The notes under the pieces: model-generated
Told to the model about the DNA's origin: nothing
The model's input: only the letters and a program-made list of their open reading frames with translations
Databases searched by the model: none
Source: Streptomyces chattanoogensis
GTDB taxonomy: Bacteria; Actinomycetota; Actinomycetes; Streptomycetales; Streptomycetaceae
Length of the DNA stretch: 64,000 nucleotides
NCBI RefSeq assembly: GCF_001294335.1
Contig: NZ_LGKG01000001.1
Coordinates: 62,001 to 126,000 of the forward strand
Reading direction: 5' to 3'
Position numbers and translations under genes: made by a program
Shown here: positions 26,689 through 34,712 of the stretch, piece by piece
Layout of the letters: each line of letters starts with the position of its first letter
Position numbering within the stretch: position 1 is the first letter of the stretch

Positions 26689-27693
26689 ATGACGAACCGC
26701 ACCTACCGTGAAGTCCGCCTGGCCGCCCGCCCCCAGGGGCCCGTCACCGATGATCTCTTCGAGATCGCGGAGGTGCCGCTGCCCGAGCCGGGGCCCGGCC
26801 AGGTGCTCGTACGCAACACCCACATGGGGGTCGCCGCCGTGATGCGCACCCTGATGGAGGAGACCAGCACGGTGCCGATCCCGTCGTACGAGATCGGGGC
26901 GCCGCTGCACGGGTCCGCGGTCGGCGAGGTGGTGGCCGCGCCCGGGGGCGAATTCACCCCAGGTGACCTGGTGGAACACCGTCTCGGCTGGCGCGAGTAC
27001 GCGCTGCTGGACGCCGCCGGGGTGCACCGCCTCGACCCCGGCCTGATGCCCGACCGCGCCGCCTGCCTCTCCCAGGGGCCCACCGCCCTGATGGGCATCG
27101 CCCGCGGAGCCGAAGTCCGCCCCGGGGACACGGTGTTCGTCACCGGGGCGGCGGGCGGCGTGGGCTCCCTGGCGGGCCAGATCGCCCGGCAGTACGGCGC
27201 CGCCCGGGTCATCGGCAGCACCGGCTCCCGGCAGAAGGCCGACCGGCTGGTCGAGGAGTTCGGCTATGACGCGGTGGTGATCCGCGGTGCGGGACCCATC
27301 GAGGAGCAGCTGCGCAAGGCCGCCCCGGACGGCATCGACGCGCTCTTCGACAACGTGGGCGGCGAGCAGCTGCAGGCCGCCATCGCCCTCGCCAACAGGG
27401 GTGCCCGGCTCGCGATCGTGGGAGCCTTGGCCACGCAGCTCTCCACGGACGGACCGGCACCGACGCCGGTCGACACCCTCTCGTTCCTCGCCCGCGGCAT
27501 CACCATGCGCGGCATCGCCCTTCACGACCACCTCGACCTCATCCCGGAGTGGAACCGGCGCTTCGCCGAGGGCCTGCGCGACGGCACCCTCTCCTTCCCG
27601 CACGCCCGGCTGCACGGCATCGAGCAGGCGCCGCGGGCGCTTCGCGAGCTGACCGAGGGGCGCCATCTGGGCGCTGTGGTGGTGGAGTTGTGA
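26689..27693 (+). CDS. Medium-chain NADP-dependent oxidoreductase (leukotriene B4 dehydrogenase/CurA-like)
   Basis: A 334-residue zinc-free medium-chain reductase. The GroES-like N-domain (to about residue 120) is followed by a nucleotide-binding domain with FVTGAAGGVGSLAGQIARQY. FDNVGGEQLQAAIALANRGA matches the prostaglandin reductase/YncB/CurA group, which reduces alpha,beta-unsaturated carbonyls with NADPH. Control by a MerR-type promoter suggests induction by an electrophile or drug. It is followed by the broken amidase gene. Confidence 0.88.
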   Translation: MTNRTYREVRLAARPQGPVTDDLFEIAEVPLPEPGPGQVLVRNTHMGVAAVMRTLMEETSTVPIPSYEIGAPLHGSAVGEVVAAPGGEFTPGDLVEHRLGWREYALLDAAGVHRLDPGLMPDRAACLSQGPTALMGIARGAEVRPGDTVFVTGAAGGVGSLAGQIARQYGAARVIGSTGSRQKADRLVEEFGYDAVVIRGAGPIEEQLRKAAPDGIDALFDNVGGEQLQAAIALANRGARLAIVGALATQLSTDGPAPTPVDTLSFLARGITMRGIALHDHLDLIPEWNRRFAEGLRDGTLSFPHARLHGIEQAPRALRELTEGRHLGAVVVEL

Positions 27694-27766
27694 GCCGCAC
27701 GCGGTGAACGAGGCGGCGAGGAACGTCCGCCGCGGGACTGTCAGTGGCCGGTTGTAGCCTGCGAGC

Positions 27767-28366
27767 GTGGAGACCTTGCTGAGGTACCGATCCCTGGTAC
27801 GGGAAGCCGAAGCGCTGCGGTCCGGCGCGGACGACCCCGTCGCCGCGGCGCTGCGCACCTGCGACCGTATCGACGCCGTCGATGCGCGGGTGCGGGCCTT
27901 CGTACCCGAGGCGGCGCGGCGTACGCGGCTGGCAGAGGCGGCGCGGGAGCGGGTGGCGGCCGGTCCACGGGAAGCCGGGGACCGGCCGCCGCTGTACGGC
28001 ATACCCGTGGGCCTCAAGGACATCGTGCACGCCGACGGCCTGCCCACGCGTGCGGGGTCCGCGCTACCGCCCGAGGTGCTGGGCGGCGCGCAGGCCACCG
28101 TCGTGGACCGGCTGCTCGCCGCTGGGGCCCTGATAGCGGGCAAGACCGTGACGGCGGACCTCACCCACACCGGCAAGTCGGTCATGTGCCTCCCCTGGAG
28201 CAACGCCGGGCTGCCGTCACTCAGCCTGCCCGCCGGTCGCGCCGCCAACGGGCTGCCGCTCGGGCTCCAGGTGGTCGGCGCACAGGGTGCGGACGAGCAA
28301 CTGCTGCAAGCGGCCGCGGGGTTGGAGAGCACACTGGCCAAGGGGGACATCCGTGCGCATCGGTGA
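27767..28366 (+). pseudogene. Amidase-signature enzyme with about half the protein deleted in frame
   Basis: The 199-residue frame starts like a full amidase (PPLYGIPVGLKDIVHADGLP, containing the catalytic Lys, then GALIAGKTVTAD). It then passes straight into the C-terminal family segment NAGLPSLSLPAGRAANGLPL followed by GLQVVGAQGADEQLLQAA. Family members have 400-500 residues, and the GGSSSGS serine region with both catalytic serines is missing. The rest of the frame is intact, so this is a recent in-frame deletion. The GTG start has TAGCCT 6 nt upstream, a leaderless layout. Its 3' end overlaps the MerR start by 14 nt. Confidence 0.8.
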
Positions 28367-28901
28367 CGCCGCGGCCGCCGCCGGGCTGACGCCCCGGGCG
28401 GTGCGCTATTACGAGCAGCAGGGGCTGGTGACGTTCCGGAGGACGCCGTCGGGGCACCGGGAGTACGACGCGGAGGACATCCGCCGGCTGCGGGCCGTCC
28501 GTGAGCTGCGGGAGGCGGGGCTGACCGTCGGCGATGTCCGGGCGTTTGCGCATCTGCTGGCCACGATGCCGGCCGGCGGGGTGCCGGAGGTGATACCCAA
28601 GGACCCCCGCTCGGAGCGGTGTGCGGTCGCGGAGGAGGTGGCCCGGCGCCGTCTCGCCGACCTGGACGCCCGTATCGCCCGGCTGTCGCAACTGCGGAGG
28701 CGGCTCGCGGCCCGGCTGGGCGAGCCGGGAGAGCCGGGAGAGCCGGGAGAGCCGGTAACGGCCGAGGGCGGGCACGAACCGGGGGCCGGGGCGCGGGCCG
28801 GAGCGGACAGCGGGCCGGTCTTCTGGCTCGACGGTGCCGTCCCGCTCGACGCCCCGCCAGACGCGGCCCCGCCCCCGGACGCCCCTCCCCTCAGAGCGTG
28901 A
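28353..28901 (+). CDS. MerR family transcriptional regulator
   Basis: A 182-residue protein starting VRIGDAAAAAGLTPRAVRYY, the MerR winged-helix start, with YEQQGLVTFRRTPSGHREYD following. A dimerisation helix (EEVARRRLADLDARIARLSQ) leads into a low-complexity tail that contains four Gly-Glu-Pro repeats and Pro/Ala-rich sequence. No effector cysteine pair is evident, so it may sense an organic ligand. GTG 28353 lies inside the amidase frame, after AGGGGGAC. It probably controls the MerR-type promoter at 26651. Its end overlaps the convergent TetR gene by 11 nt. Confidence 0.88.
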   Translation: MRIGDAAAAAGLTPRAVRYYEQQGLVTFRRTPSGHREYDAEDIRRLRAVRELREAGLTVGDVRAFAHLLATMPAGGVPEVIPKDPRSERCAVAEEVARRRLADLDARIARLSQLRRRLAARLGEPGEPGEPGEPVTAEGGHEPGAGARAGADSGPVFWLDGAVPLDAPPDAAPPPDAPPLRA

Positions 28902-29541
28902 GACCGCGGGCCAGGACGTCCATCGTCCGGTGGACCAGCGCCTCCAGATCGGCGTCCGGACCGGCCTCGACCCAGCGCAGCAGGGCCTCCTGAAGGGCCG
29001 CCAGGACCGCCGCGGCGACCACCCGCACCTCCAGGTCGTCGGCCGGCCGGCCGGAGCGCTCGGCGAGCACGGCGGAGATCATCGCGGCGTCCCGGGCGGT
29101 GTTCTCCGCCGTACGGCCTCTGATGGCGGGCACTTCGCGGACCAGCCGCATGCGCTGGCCGAGTTCCGTACGCTCCGCCGCCGTGATCCTGCCCAGCGCC
29201 TCGACGGTGACCTGCCGCATCGACTCGACCATCGGCTCGTCTGCCGGACGGGCGCGCAGCCCCTCCTCCAGGACGCTGTCGTACTCATCGGTCAGGACGA
29301 TGTCTTCCTTGGTGGGGAAGTAGCGGAAGACGGTGCTGGGCGAGACATCCGCGGCCTCGGCGATCTGGTCGATGGGGGTCGCGTCGTAGCCCTGCTGCTC
29401 GAAGAGCCGGTAGGCGGCCCGGCGGATCGCCTGCCGGGTCTGCATCTTCTTCCGCTCCCGCAGCCCGGGCTTCGGGGTCCCGGGCGGCTCGGTCGCGGAT
29501 CCGGCAGGGGCGGCGGTACGTGCGGTGACCATGGCGCTCAT
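28891..29541 (-). CDS. TetR family transcriptional regulator
   Basis: A 216-residue TetR protein. Its helix-turn-helix contains ATPIDQIAEAADVSPSTVFR then YFPTKEDIVL at about residues 50-80. The C-terminal domain carries the ADDLEVRVVAAAVLAALQEA stretch seen in many actinobacterial members. I start it at the ATG at 29541; the frame stays open upstream but that part reads as non-coding. It lies downstream of the hemolysin-III gene on the same strand, so the two may be linked. The palindrome at 30593 is a possible target. Confidence 0.88.
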   Translation of the reverse strand: MSAMVTARTAAPAGSATEPPGTPKPGLRERKKMQTRQAIRRAAYRLFEQQGYDATPIDQIAEAADVSPSTVFRYFPTKEDIVLTDEYDSVLEEGLRARPADEPMVESMRQVTVEALGRITAAERTELGQRMRLVREVPAIRGRTAENTARDAAMISAVLAERSGRPADDLEVRVVAAAVLAALQEALLRWVEAGPDADLEALVHRTMDVLARGLTL

Positions 29542-29823
29542 TGTCGGGCATCGGGTGTTCCGGTGACCACGGTTCCGCCCACGGCAGCACGGTGCCTCCC
29601 GCCCGCCACGGCCCCGTCCCGTGCACATGGGCGCGGTCCGCGGACGCGGCCAGCCGGTGTACGCCCCCACGAGCAGGCTGCCGAGCAGCGCCTCCCCGGT
29701 CCCGCGGCAGGGCCCCCAGCGCCGCATCCGCCGTGACCCGGCTAGCCGAAGTGACAGAAACCACCAAAAGGGGCTTGCTGTCAATTATGACGAATGCGCC
29801 GATGGGGGCCGGCCCGTACGGCG
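29542..29823. other. Intergenic region upstream of the TetR gene
   Basis: No supported gene. A TTGACA box for leftward transcription lies at 29784-29779 in an AT-rich patch; no convincing -10 follows at 17 nt. The region must hold the promoter of the TetR gene. Short frames here read as noise. Confidence 0.4.
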
Positions 29824-29853
29824 GATGGCCGCGACCCGAAGGTCGCGGCCATC
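29824..29853 (-). terminator. Hairpin terminator of the hemolysin-III gene
   Basis: GATGGCCGCGACC and GGTCGCGGCCATC form a perfect 13-bp stem. On the minus strand the loop is TTCG closed by C-G, the very stable UUCG tetraloop. It lies 26 nt after the stop of the hemolysin-III gene. There is no T-run, as usual in Streptomyces. Confidence 0.8.
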
Positions 29854-29878
29854 TGTTATTTCGTGAGGTCCGGGGCGC

Positions 29879-30589
29879 CTACGCGTGTGTGTACGCCACC
29901 AGCGAGATCCCCACGTAGTGCACGACGAACGCCGCCAGCGTGAACGAGTGGAAGACCTCGTGGAAGCCGAACCACCGGGGTGAGGGGTTGGGCCGCTTGA
30001 TGCCGTAGATCACGCCGCCCGCGCTGTAGAGGAGGCCGCCGACGATCACCAGCACCAGTACCGCGATGCCGCCCGTCCGCAGGAAGTCGGGGAGGAAGAA
30101 GACGGCGGCCCAGCCCATGGCGATGTAGCAGGGGGTGTAGAGCCAGCGCGGGGCGCCGACCCAGAAGACGCGGAAGAGGATGCCGGCCAGGGCGGCCGCC
30201 CAGACCGCCCACAGGAGCACTTGGCCGCGGGTGCCCGGTACGAGCAGCATCGTGAGCGGTGTGTAGGTGCCCGCGATGATCAGGAAGATGTTGGCGTGGT
30301 CGAGGCGGCGCAGGATGCCGTCGGCCCGGGGGCCCCAGTTGCCGCGGTGGTAGAGCGCGCTGATCCCGAAGAGCAGGCAGGCGCTCAGTGTGTAGATGGC
30401 GCACGCCAGCCGGCCGCGGGGGCTGTCGGCGAGGGCGGTGAGTATCACGCCGGACAGCAGCACGGCGGGGAACATTCCGGCGTGCAGCCAGCCGCGGAGT
30501 CTGGGCTTGAGTGGTGCGGCCACTGCGGCGACCGCGGAGGCGGCGGTGGGGCTCTCGGCTGCGTCGGGCGCGGAGTTCATGGCGGTCAT
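29879..30589 (-). CDS. Hemolysin III / PAQR family membrane protein
   Basis: A 236-residue integral membrane protein with seven predicted hydrophobic helices. The family histidines are seen in GISALYHRGNWGP, LDHANIFLIIAGTYTPL and FGFHEVFHSFTLAAFVVHY. The bacterial TrhA/YqfA group belongs to the PAQR/CREST superfamily with a metal site in the membrane and is linked to membrane homeostasis. The ATG lies 3 nt from a CCTACG palindrome that overlaps the likely -10, so the mRNA is probably leaderless and repressor-controlled. Confidence 0.9.
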   Translation of the reverse strand: MTAMNSAPDAAESPTAASAVAAVAAPLKPRLRGWLHAGMFPAVLLSGVILTALADSPRGRLACAIYTLSACLLFGISALYHRGNWGPRADGILRRLDHANIFLIIAGTYTPLTMLLVPGTRGQVLLWAVWAAALAGILFRVFWVGAPRWLYTPCYIAMGWAAVFFLPDFLRTGGIAVLVLVIVGGLLYSAGGVIYGIKRPNPSPRWFGFHEVFHSFTLAAFVVHYVGISLVAYTHA

Positions 30590-30592
30590 GCT

Positions 30593-30610
30593 ACCTACGC
30601 GACCGTAGGT
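30593..30610. promoter_or_regulatory. ACCTACG-N4-CGTAGGT palindrome at the hemolysin-III start
   Basis: A perfect 7-4-7 inverted repeat begins 3 nt upstream of the start codon of the leftward gene and contains TAGGTA as a possible -10. A repressor bound here would block transcription. The TetR encoded downstream at 28891 is a candidate. The rest of the gap to pckG (30611-30831) shows only a small CCCGG/CCGGG hairpin near 30784. Confidence 0.5.
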
Positions 30611-30831
30611 TACCTCTCCGTCCGGAAGTGGTGACGGTCACGAAGGTGCCCTCTGGACAGAACTCTGTCGGGGTCGGATGATCAAATGAGTGCGGTCGGC
30701 ACCGGATGAGCGGTCACGAAGCATCCGGGTCGCGGCCCCCAAGGGGCAGGTAAGCGAAGAGGTCCAACAAAAAACGGATGAACCCCGGCAAACCGGGTGG
30801 TAGTCCATCACACCCTCATCTAGGAGCGATC

Positions 30832-32664
30832 GTGGCGCGCGACAACGCGGCTCCCTCCCCCGTCCCGACCCGTCACCAGGACCTGATCTCCTGGGTCGAC
30901 GAGATCGCAGCGATCACCCAGCCCGACCGGGTCGTCTGGTGCGACGGCTCGGAGGCGGAGTACGAGCGTCTGTGCGAGGAGCTCGTCGACAAGGGCACGT
31001 TCAAGAAGCTCGACCCGATCAAGCGCCCCAACTCGTACTACGCCGCCTCCGACCCCACGGACGTGGCCCGGGTCGAGGACCGCACCTTCATCTGCTCCGA
31101 GAAGGAGGAGGACGCCGGCCCGACCAACCACTGGAAGGCCCCGGCGGAGATGCGGGCCGTCTTCACCGGAGAGAACGGTGAGGGCGGGATCTTCCGCGGC
31201 GCCATGAAGGGCCGCACGATGTACGTCGTCCCCTTCTGCATGGGCCCGCTCGGCTCGCCCCTCTCCGCCATCGGCGTGGAGATCACCGACTCCGCCTATG
31301 TCGCGGTCTCGATGCGCACCATGACGCGCATGGGGCAGCCGGTCCTCGACGAGCTCGGCGAGGACGGCTTCTTCGTCAAGGCCGTGCACACCCTCGGCGC
31401 CCCGCTGGCCGAGGGCGAGGCGGACGTGCCCTGGCCGTGCAACAGCACCAAGTACATCTCGCACTTCCCCGAGGACCGCGAGATCTGGTCGTACGGCTCC
31501 GGATACGGCGGCAACGCCCTGCTCGGCAAGAAGTGCTACGCGCTGCGCATCGCCTCCGTCATGGCGCGCGACGAGGGCTGGCTCGCCGAGCACATGCTGA
31601 TCCTGAAGCTGACCCCGCCGAGCGGTGAGTCCAAGTACGTCGCCGCCGCGTTCCCGTCCGCCTGCGGCAAGACCAACCTGGCCATGCTCGAGCCGACGGT
31701 CCCCGGCTGGACCGTGGAGACCATCGGCGACGACATCGCCTGGATGCGCTTCGGCGAGGACGGCCGGCTCTACGCGATCAACCCCGAGGCCGGCTTCTTC
31801 GGCGTCGCGCCCGGCACCGGCGAGCACACCAACGCCAACGCCATGAAGACCCTGTGGGGCAACTCCGTCTTCACCAACGTCGCCCTCACCGACGACGGCG
31901 ACGTGTGGTGGGAGGGCATGACGGAGGAGACCCCGGCCCACCTGACCGACTGGAAGGGCAACGACTGGACGCCCGAGTCCGGCGTGCCGGCCGCCCACCC
32001 CAACGCCCGCTTCACCGTCCCGGCCGCCCAGTGCCCGACCATCGCGCCCGAGTGGGAGGACCCCCGGGGCGTGCCGATCTCGGCGATCCTCTTCGGCGGC
32101 CGCCGCGCCAGCGCCGTACCGCTGGTGACCGAGTCCCTCGACTGGAACCACGGTGTCTTCCTCGGCGCGAACGTGGCGTCCGAGAAGACCGCCGCGGCCG
32201 AGGGCAAGGTCGGCGAGCTGCGCCGCGACCCGTTCGCCATGCTGCCGTTCTGCGGCTACAACATGGGCGACTACATGGGCCACTGGGTCAAGGTCGGCAA
32301 GGACAAGGACCCCGCCAAGCTGCCGAAGATCTACTACGTCAACTGGTTCCGCAAGGACGACAAGGGCCGCTTCGTGTGGCCGGGCTTCGGCGAGAACAGC
32401 CGGGTGCTCAAGTGGATCGTCGAGCGCCTGGAGGGCACCGCCGAGGGCGTCGAGACCCCCATCGGCGTGCTGCCCGCCAAGAACGCGCTGGACACTGAGG
32501 GCCTCGACCTGGACGACGCGGACCTCGACTTCCTGCTCACCGTCGACAAGGACGTCTGGCGCGAGGAGGCGGCGCTGATCCCCGAGCACCTCAACACCTT
32601 CGGTGACCACACGCCGAAGGAGCTGTGGGACGAATACCGGGCGCTGGTGCAGCGCCTCGGCTAG
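30832..32664 (+). CDS. pckG: Phosphoenolpyruvate carboxykinase (GTP)
   Basis: A 610-residue GTP-type PEP carboxykinase, normal in length, converting oxaloacetate and GTP to PEP and CO2 in gluconeogenesis. The kinase-1 P-loop is seen in [28 protein letters not shown], the PEP-site [20 protein letters not shown] region and the [11 protein letters not shown] segment are conserved. The GTG at 30832 is chosen because TAGGAG lies 5 nt upstream; the in-frame ATG at 30778 adds an unconserved leader. It is a core chromosomal gene. Confidence 0.97.
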   Translation: MARDNAAPSPVPTRHQDLISWVDEIAAITQPDRVVWCDGSEAEYERLCEELVDKGTFKKLDPIKRPNSYYAASDPTDVARVEDRTFICSEKEEDAGPTNHWKAPAEMRAVFTGENGEGGIFRGAMKGRTMYVVPFCMGPLGSPLSAIGVEITDSAYVAVSMRTMTRMGQPVLDELGEDGFFVKAVHTLGAPLAEGEADVPWPCNSTKYISHFPEDREIWSYGSGYGGNALLGKKCYALRIASVMARDEGWLAEHMLILKLTPPSGESKYVAAAFPSACGKTNLAMLEPTVPGWTVETIGDDIAWMRFGEDGRLYAINPEAGFFGVAPGTGEHTNANAMKTLWGNSVFTNVALTDDGDVWWEGMTEETPAHLTDWKGNDWTPESGVPAAHPNARFTVPAAQCPTIAPEWEDPRGVPISAILFGGRRASAVPLVTESLDWNHGVFLGANVASEKTAAAEGKVGELRRDPFAMLPFCGYNMGDYMGHWVKVGKDKDPAKLPKIYYVNWFRKDDKGRFVWPGFGENSRVLKWIVERLEGTAEGVETPIGVLPAKNALDTEGLDLDDADLDFLLTVDKDVWREEAALIPEHLNTFGDHTPKELWDEYRALVQRLG

Positions 32665-32684
32665 CCGCAGGAGCGTCTGAACGC

Positions 32685-32723
32685 CCGTCCGGGGCCCCGT
32701 ACTTGGTGCGGGGCCCCGGACGG
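32685..32723. terminator. Bidirectional hairpin after pckG
   Basis: CCGTCCGGGGCCCCG and CGGGGCCCCGGACGG form a perfect 15-bp stem with a 9-nt loop. It lies between pckG and the convergent small gene at 32731, so it can end both transcripts. Confidence 0.88.
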
Positions 32724-32730
32724 TTCGCCG

Positions 32731-33168
32731 TCAGGCCGTGGCGAGGTCCCGGGCGTCCGTGGCCGCATCGTGCGCCGCCATCCGCTCCGCCGCCAGCGCC
32801 TTCGCCGGGCTGTCGTTACGGGAGGTGGCCACCGCCAGGGCGTTCCCCGCGAGGGTGCGGGCGCGCCGGTGCAGGACCGGGACGCGGGACGGATCGCCGC
32901 CGTCGCTGGGCTCGGCGCGCAGCGGGTGCCGGCCACCACTCAGCCGCGCCACCTGCTCGGCGATCCGGTCGGCGGCGGCCGCCAGCGCGGCGCCCTCCGG
33001 GGCGTCGCCGGCCTGCACCGCCAGGGCGTGCAGCTCATCGGTGACGGTGAGCAGCGCGGTCAGCTGTCCCGCGAGCCGGATCTCCAGCTCCTCCTCGCGG
33101 GAGCGGTGCGGTACGTCCGGGACGGCGGCCATGGTGTGGACCGACTTCGTGCGGATCGGTTCGTACAT
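32731..33168 (-). CDS. Conserved hypothetical protein
   Basis: A 145-residue soluble protein with no recognised domain. It is mostly helical and alanine-rich (ELEIRLAGQLTALLTVTDEL, AALAAAADRIAEQVARL) and ends in a polar C-terminus with ARTLAGNALAVATSRNDSPA. The start at 33168 follows an AGGAGG site on the minus strand; the frame is open further upstream without one. Coiled-coil-like heptads suggest an oligomer. No function can be assigned. Confidence 0.7.
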   Translation of the reverse strand: MYEPIRTKSVHTMAAVPDVPHRSREEELEIRLAGQLTALLTVTDELHALAVQAGDAPEGAALAAAADRIAEQVARLSGGRHPLRAEPSDGGDPSRVPVLHRRARTLAGNALAVATSRNDSPAKALAAERMAAHDAATDARDLATA

Positions 33169-33243
33169 GGGAGGCCTCCTGCAAGCACCTGAAACGAGCA
33201 GCCGCACAGGGGCAGCCGAATACGTCTAGGAGGCCATCCTAGC

Positions 33244-33258
33244 TTAGACCTTGTCTAA
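33244..33258. promoter_or_regulatory. TTAGAC-N3-GTCTAA palindrome
   Basis: A perfect 6-3-6 dyad lies 76 nt upstream of the hypothetical gene at 33168, in an AT-rich patch. The 15-bp size and TTA/TAA ends are like Fur/PerR-type boxes. No such regulator is visible nearby, so this is a pattern match only. Confidence 0.4.
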
Positions 33259-33310
33259 AGTTGTGATCCGTATATGAGAAGGGGAGAAGAAGCGGAGAAG
33301 TCGCTCCGGG

Positions 33311-34522
33311 TCAGTACTGTCCGTAACCGTCCAGGAAGGTGCCGATCCGGGTGACGGCGTCCGCCAGATCGTCCGCGCTGGGCAGGGTCACCAGCCGGAA
33401 GTGGTCCGGCTCCGGCCAGTTGAAGCCCGTGCCGTGCACGATCATGATCTTCTCGGCGCGCAGCAGGTCCAGGACCATCTGCCGGTCGTCCTTGATCTTG
33501 TAGACCTTGGGGTCCAGTCGCGGGAAGGCGTACAGCGCGCCCTTCGGCTTGACGCAGCTGACGCCCGGGATCTGCGTGAGCAGGTCATAGGCCGTATCGC
33601 GCTGCTCGCGCAGCCGGCCGCCGGGGAGGACCAGGTCGTTGATCGACTGCCGGCCGCCGAGCGCGGTGGCGACCGCGTGCTGGGCCGGCATGTTGGCGCA
33701 CAGCCGCATATTGGCCAGGATCGTCAGGCCCTCGATGTACGAGGAGGCGTGCGCCTTGGGACCGCAGACCGCCATCCAGCCGCTGCGGTAGCCCGCGACC
33801 CGGTACGCCTTGGACATGCCGTTGAAGGTCAGCGTCAGCAGGTCCGGGGCGAGCGCGGCGAACGGCGTGTGGGTGGCGTCGTCGTAGAGGATCTTGTCGT
33901 AGATCTCGTCGGCGCAGACGATCAGATTGTGGCGCCGGGCGATCTCCGCTATGCCGCGCAGCAGTTCGTCGTCGTATACGGCACCCGTGGGGTTGTTGGG
34001 GTTGATGACGACGATGGCCTTGGTGCGGTCGGTGACCTTGCGCTCGATGTCGGCGAGGTCCGGCATCCAGTCCGCCTGCTCGTCGCAGCGGTAGTGCACG
34101 GCCGTACCGCCGGAGAGGGACACCGACGCCGTCCACAGGGGGTAGTCCGGGGCGGGCACGAGGACCTCGTCGCCGTCGTCCAGGAGCGCCTGCATCGACA
34201 TCTGGATCAGCTCCGAGACGCCGTTGCCCAGATAGATGTCGTCGACCGACAGCTCGATGCCCTTGGTCTGGTAGTGCTGCATCACCGCGCGGCGGGCGGA
34301 GAGCAGGCCCTTGGCATCGCCGTAGCCGTGCGCCGTGCCGACCGAGCGGAGGATGTCCTCCAGGATCTCGGGCGGGCACTCGAAGCCGAATGCCGCGGGA
34401 TTGCCGGTGTTGAGCTTGAGGATGCGGTGACCCGCCGCCTCCAGCCGCATCGCCTCCTCGAGCACCGGGCCACGGATTTCGTAGCAGACGCCTGCGAGCT
34501 TGGTTGACTGGATCACCTGCAT
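33311..34522 (-). CDS. Class I/II aminotransferase, AlaA-like (alanine aminotransferase)
   Basis: A 403-residue PLP enzyme with fold-type I signatures: the substrate loop NTGNPAAFGFECPPEILEDI, the VINPNNPTGAVY and CADEIYDKILYDD cofactor motifs, and the PLP lysine in NGMSKAYRVAGYRSGW. The length and the INQSTK-like start (MQVIQSTKLAGVCYEIRGPV) match E. coli AlaA, which moves the amino group of glutamate to pyruvate. I start at 34522 because further upstream codons are not conserved. It is transcribed divergently from the KAP NTPase gene. Confidence 0.92.
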   Translation of the reverse strand: MQVIQSTKLAGVCYEIRGPVLEEAMRLEAAGHRILKLNTGNPAAFGFECPPEILEDILRSVGTAHGYGDAKGLLSARRAVMQHYQTKGIELSVDDIYLGNGVSELIQMSMQALLDDGDEVLVPAPDYPLWTASVSLSGGTAVHYRCDEQADWMPDLADIERKVTDRTKAIVVINPNNPTGAVYDDELLRGIAEIARRHNLIVCADEIYDKILYDDATHTPFAALAPDLLTLTFNGMSKAYRVAGYRSGWMAVCGPKAHASSYIEGLTILANMRLCANMPAQHAVATALGGRQSINDLVLPGGRLREQRDTAYDLLTQIPGVSCVKPKGALYAFPRLDPKVYKIKDDRQMVLDLLRAEKIMIVHGTGFNWPEPDHFRLVTLPSADDLADAVTRIGTFLDGYGQY

Positions 34523-34712
34523 GTCCGCCACTTTACGGCGGTGTATCGGCGGGCGCCGGGTGTTTTTCCCCACCTTGATCAGCACTTGGTGTGGGGTTGC
34601 TCACGCGGGGTGATCATCGGATGGCCGGGAGCCGGTGCGCCCGCCGCGGCCGGGTGCCGATTTCGTCGGACTCCCGGCGGGGCGCGGCGCGGCGCCGGTA
34701 CGCTCCGGCGGC

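Noticed and set aside
30611..30831. pckG leader as a riboswitch
   Set aside because: Only a 5-bp hairpin is visible near 30784. I could not match any known riboswitch core.
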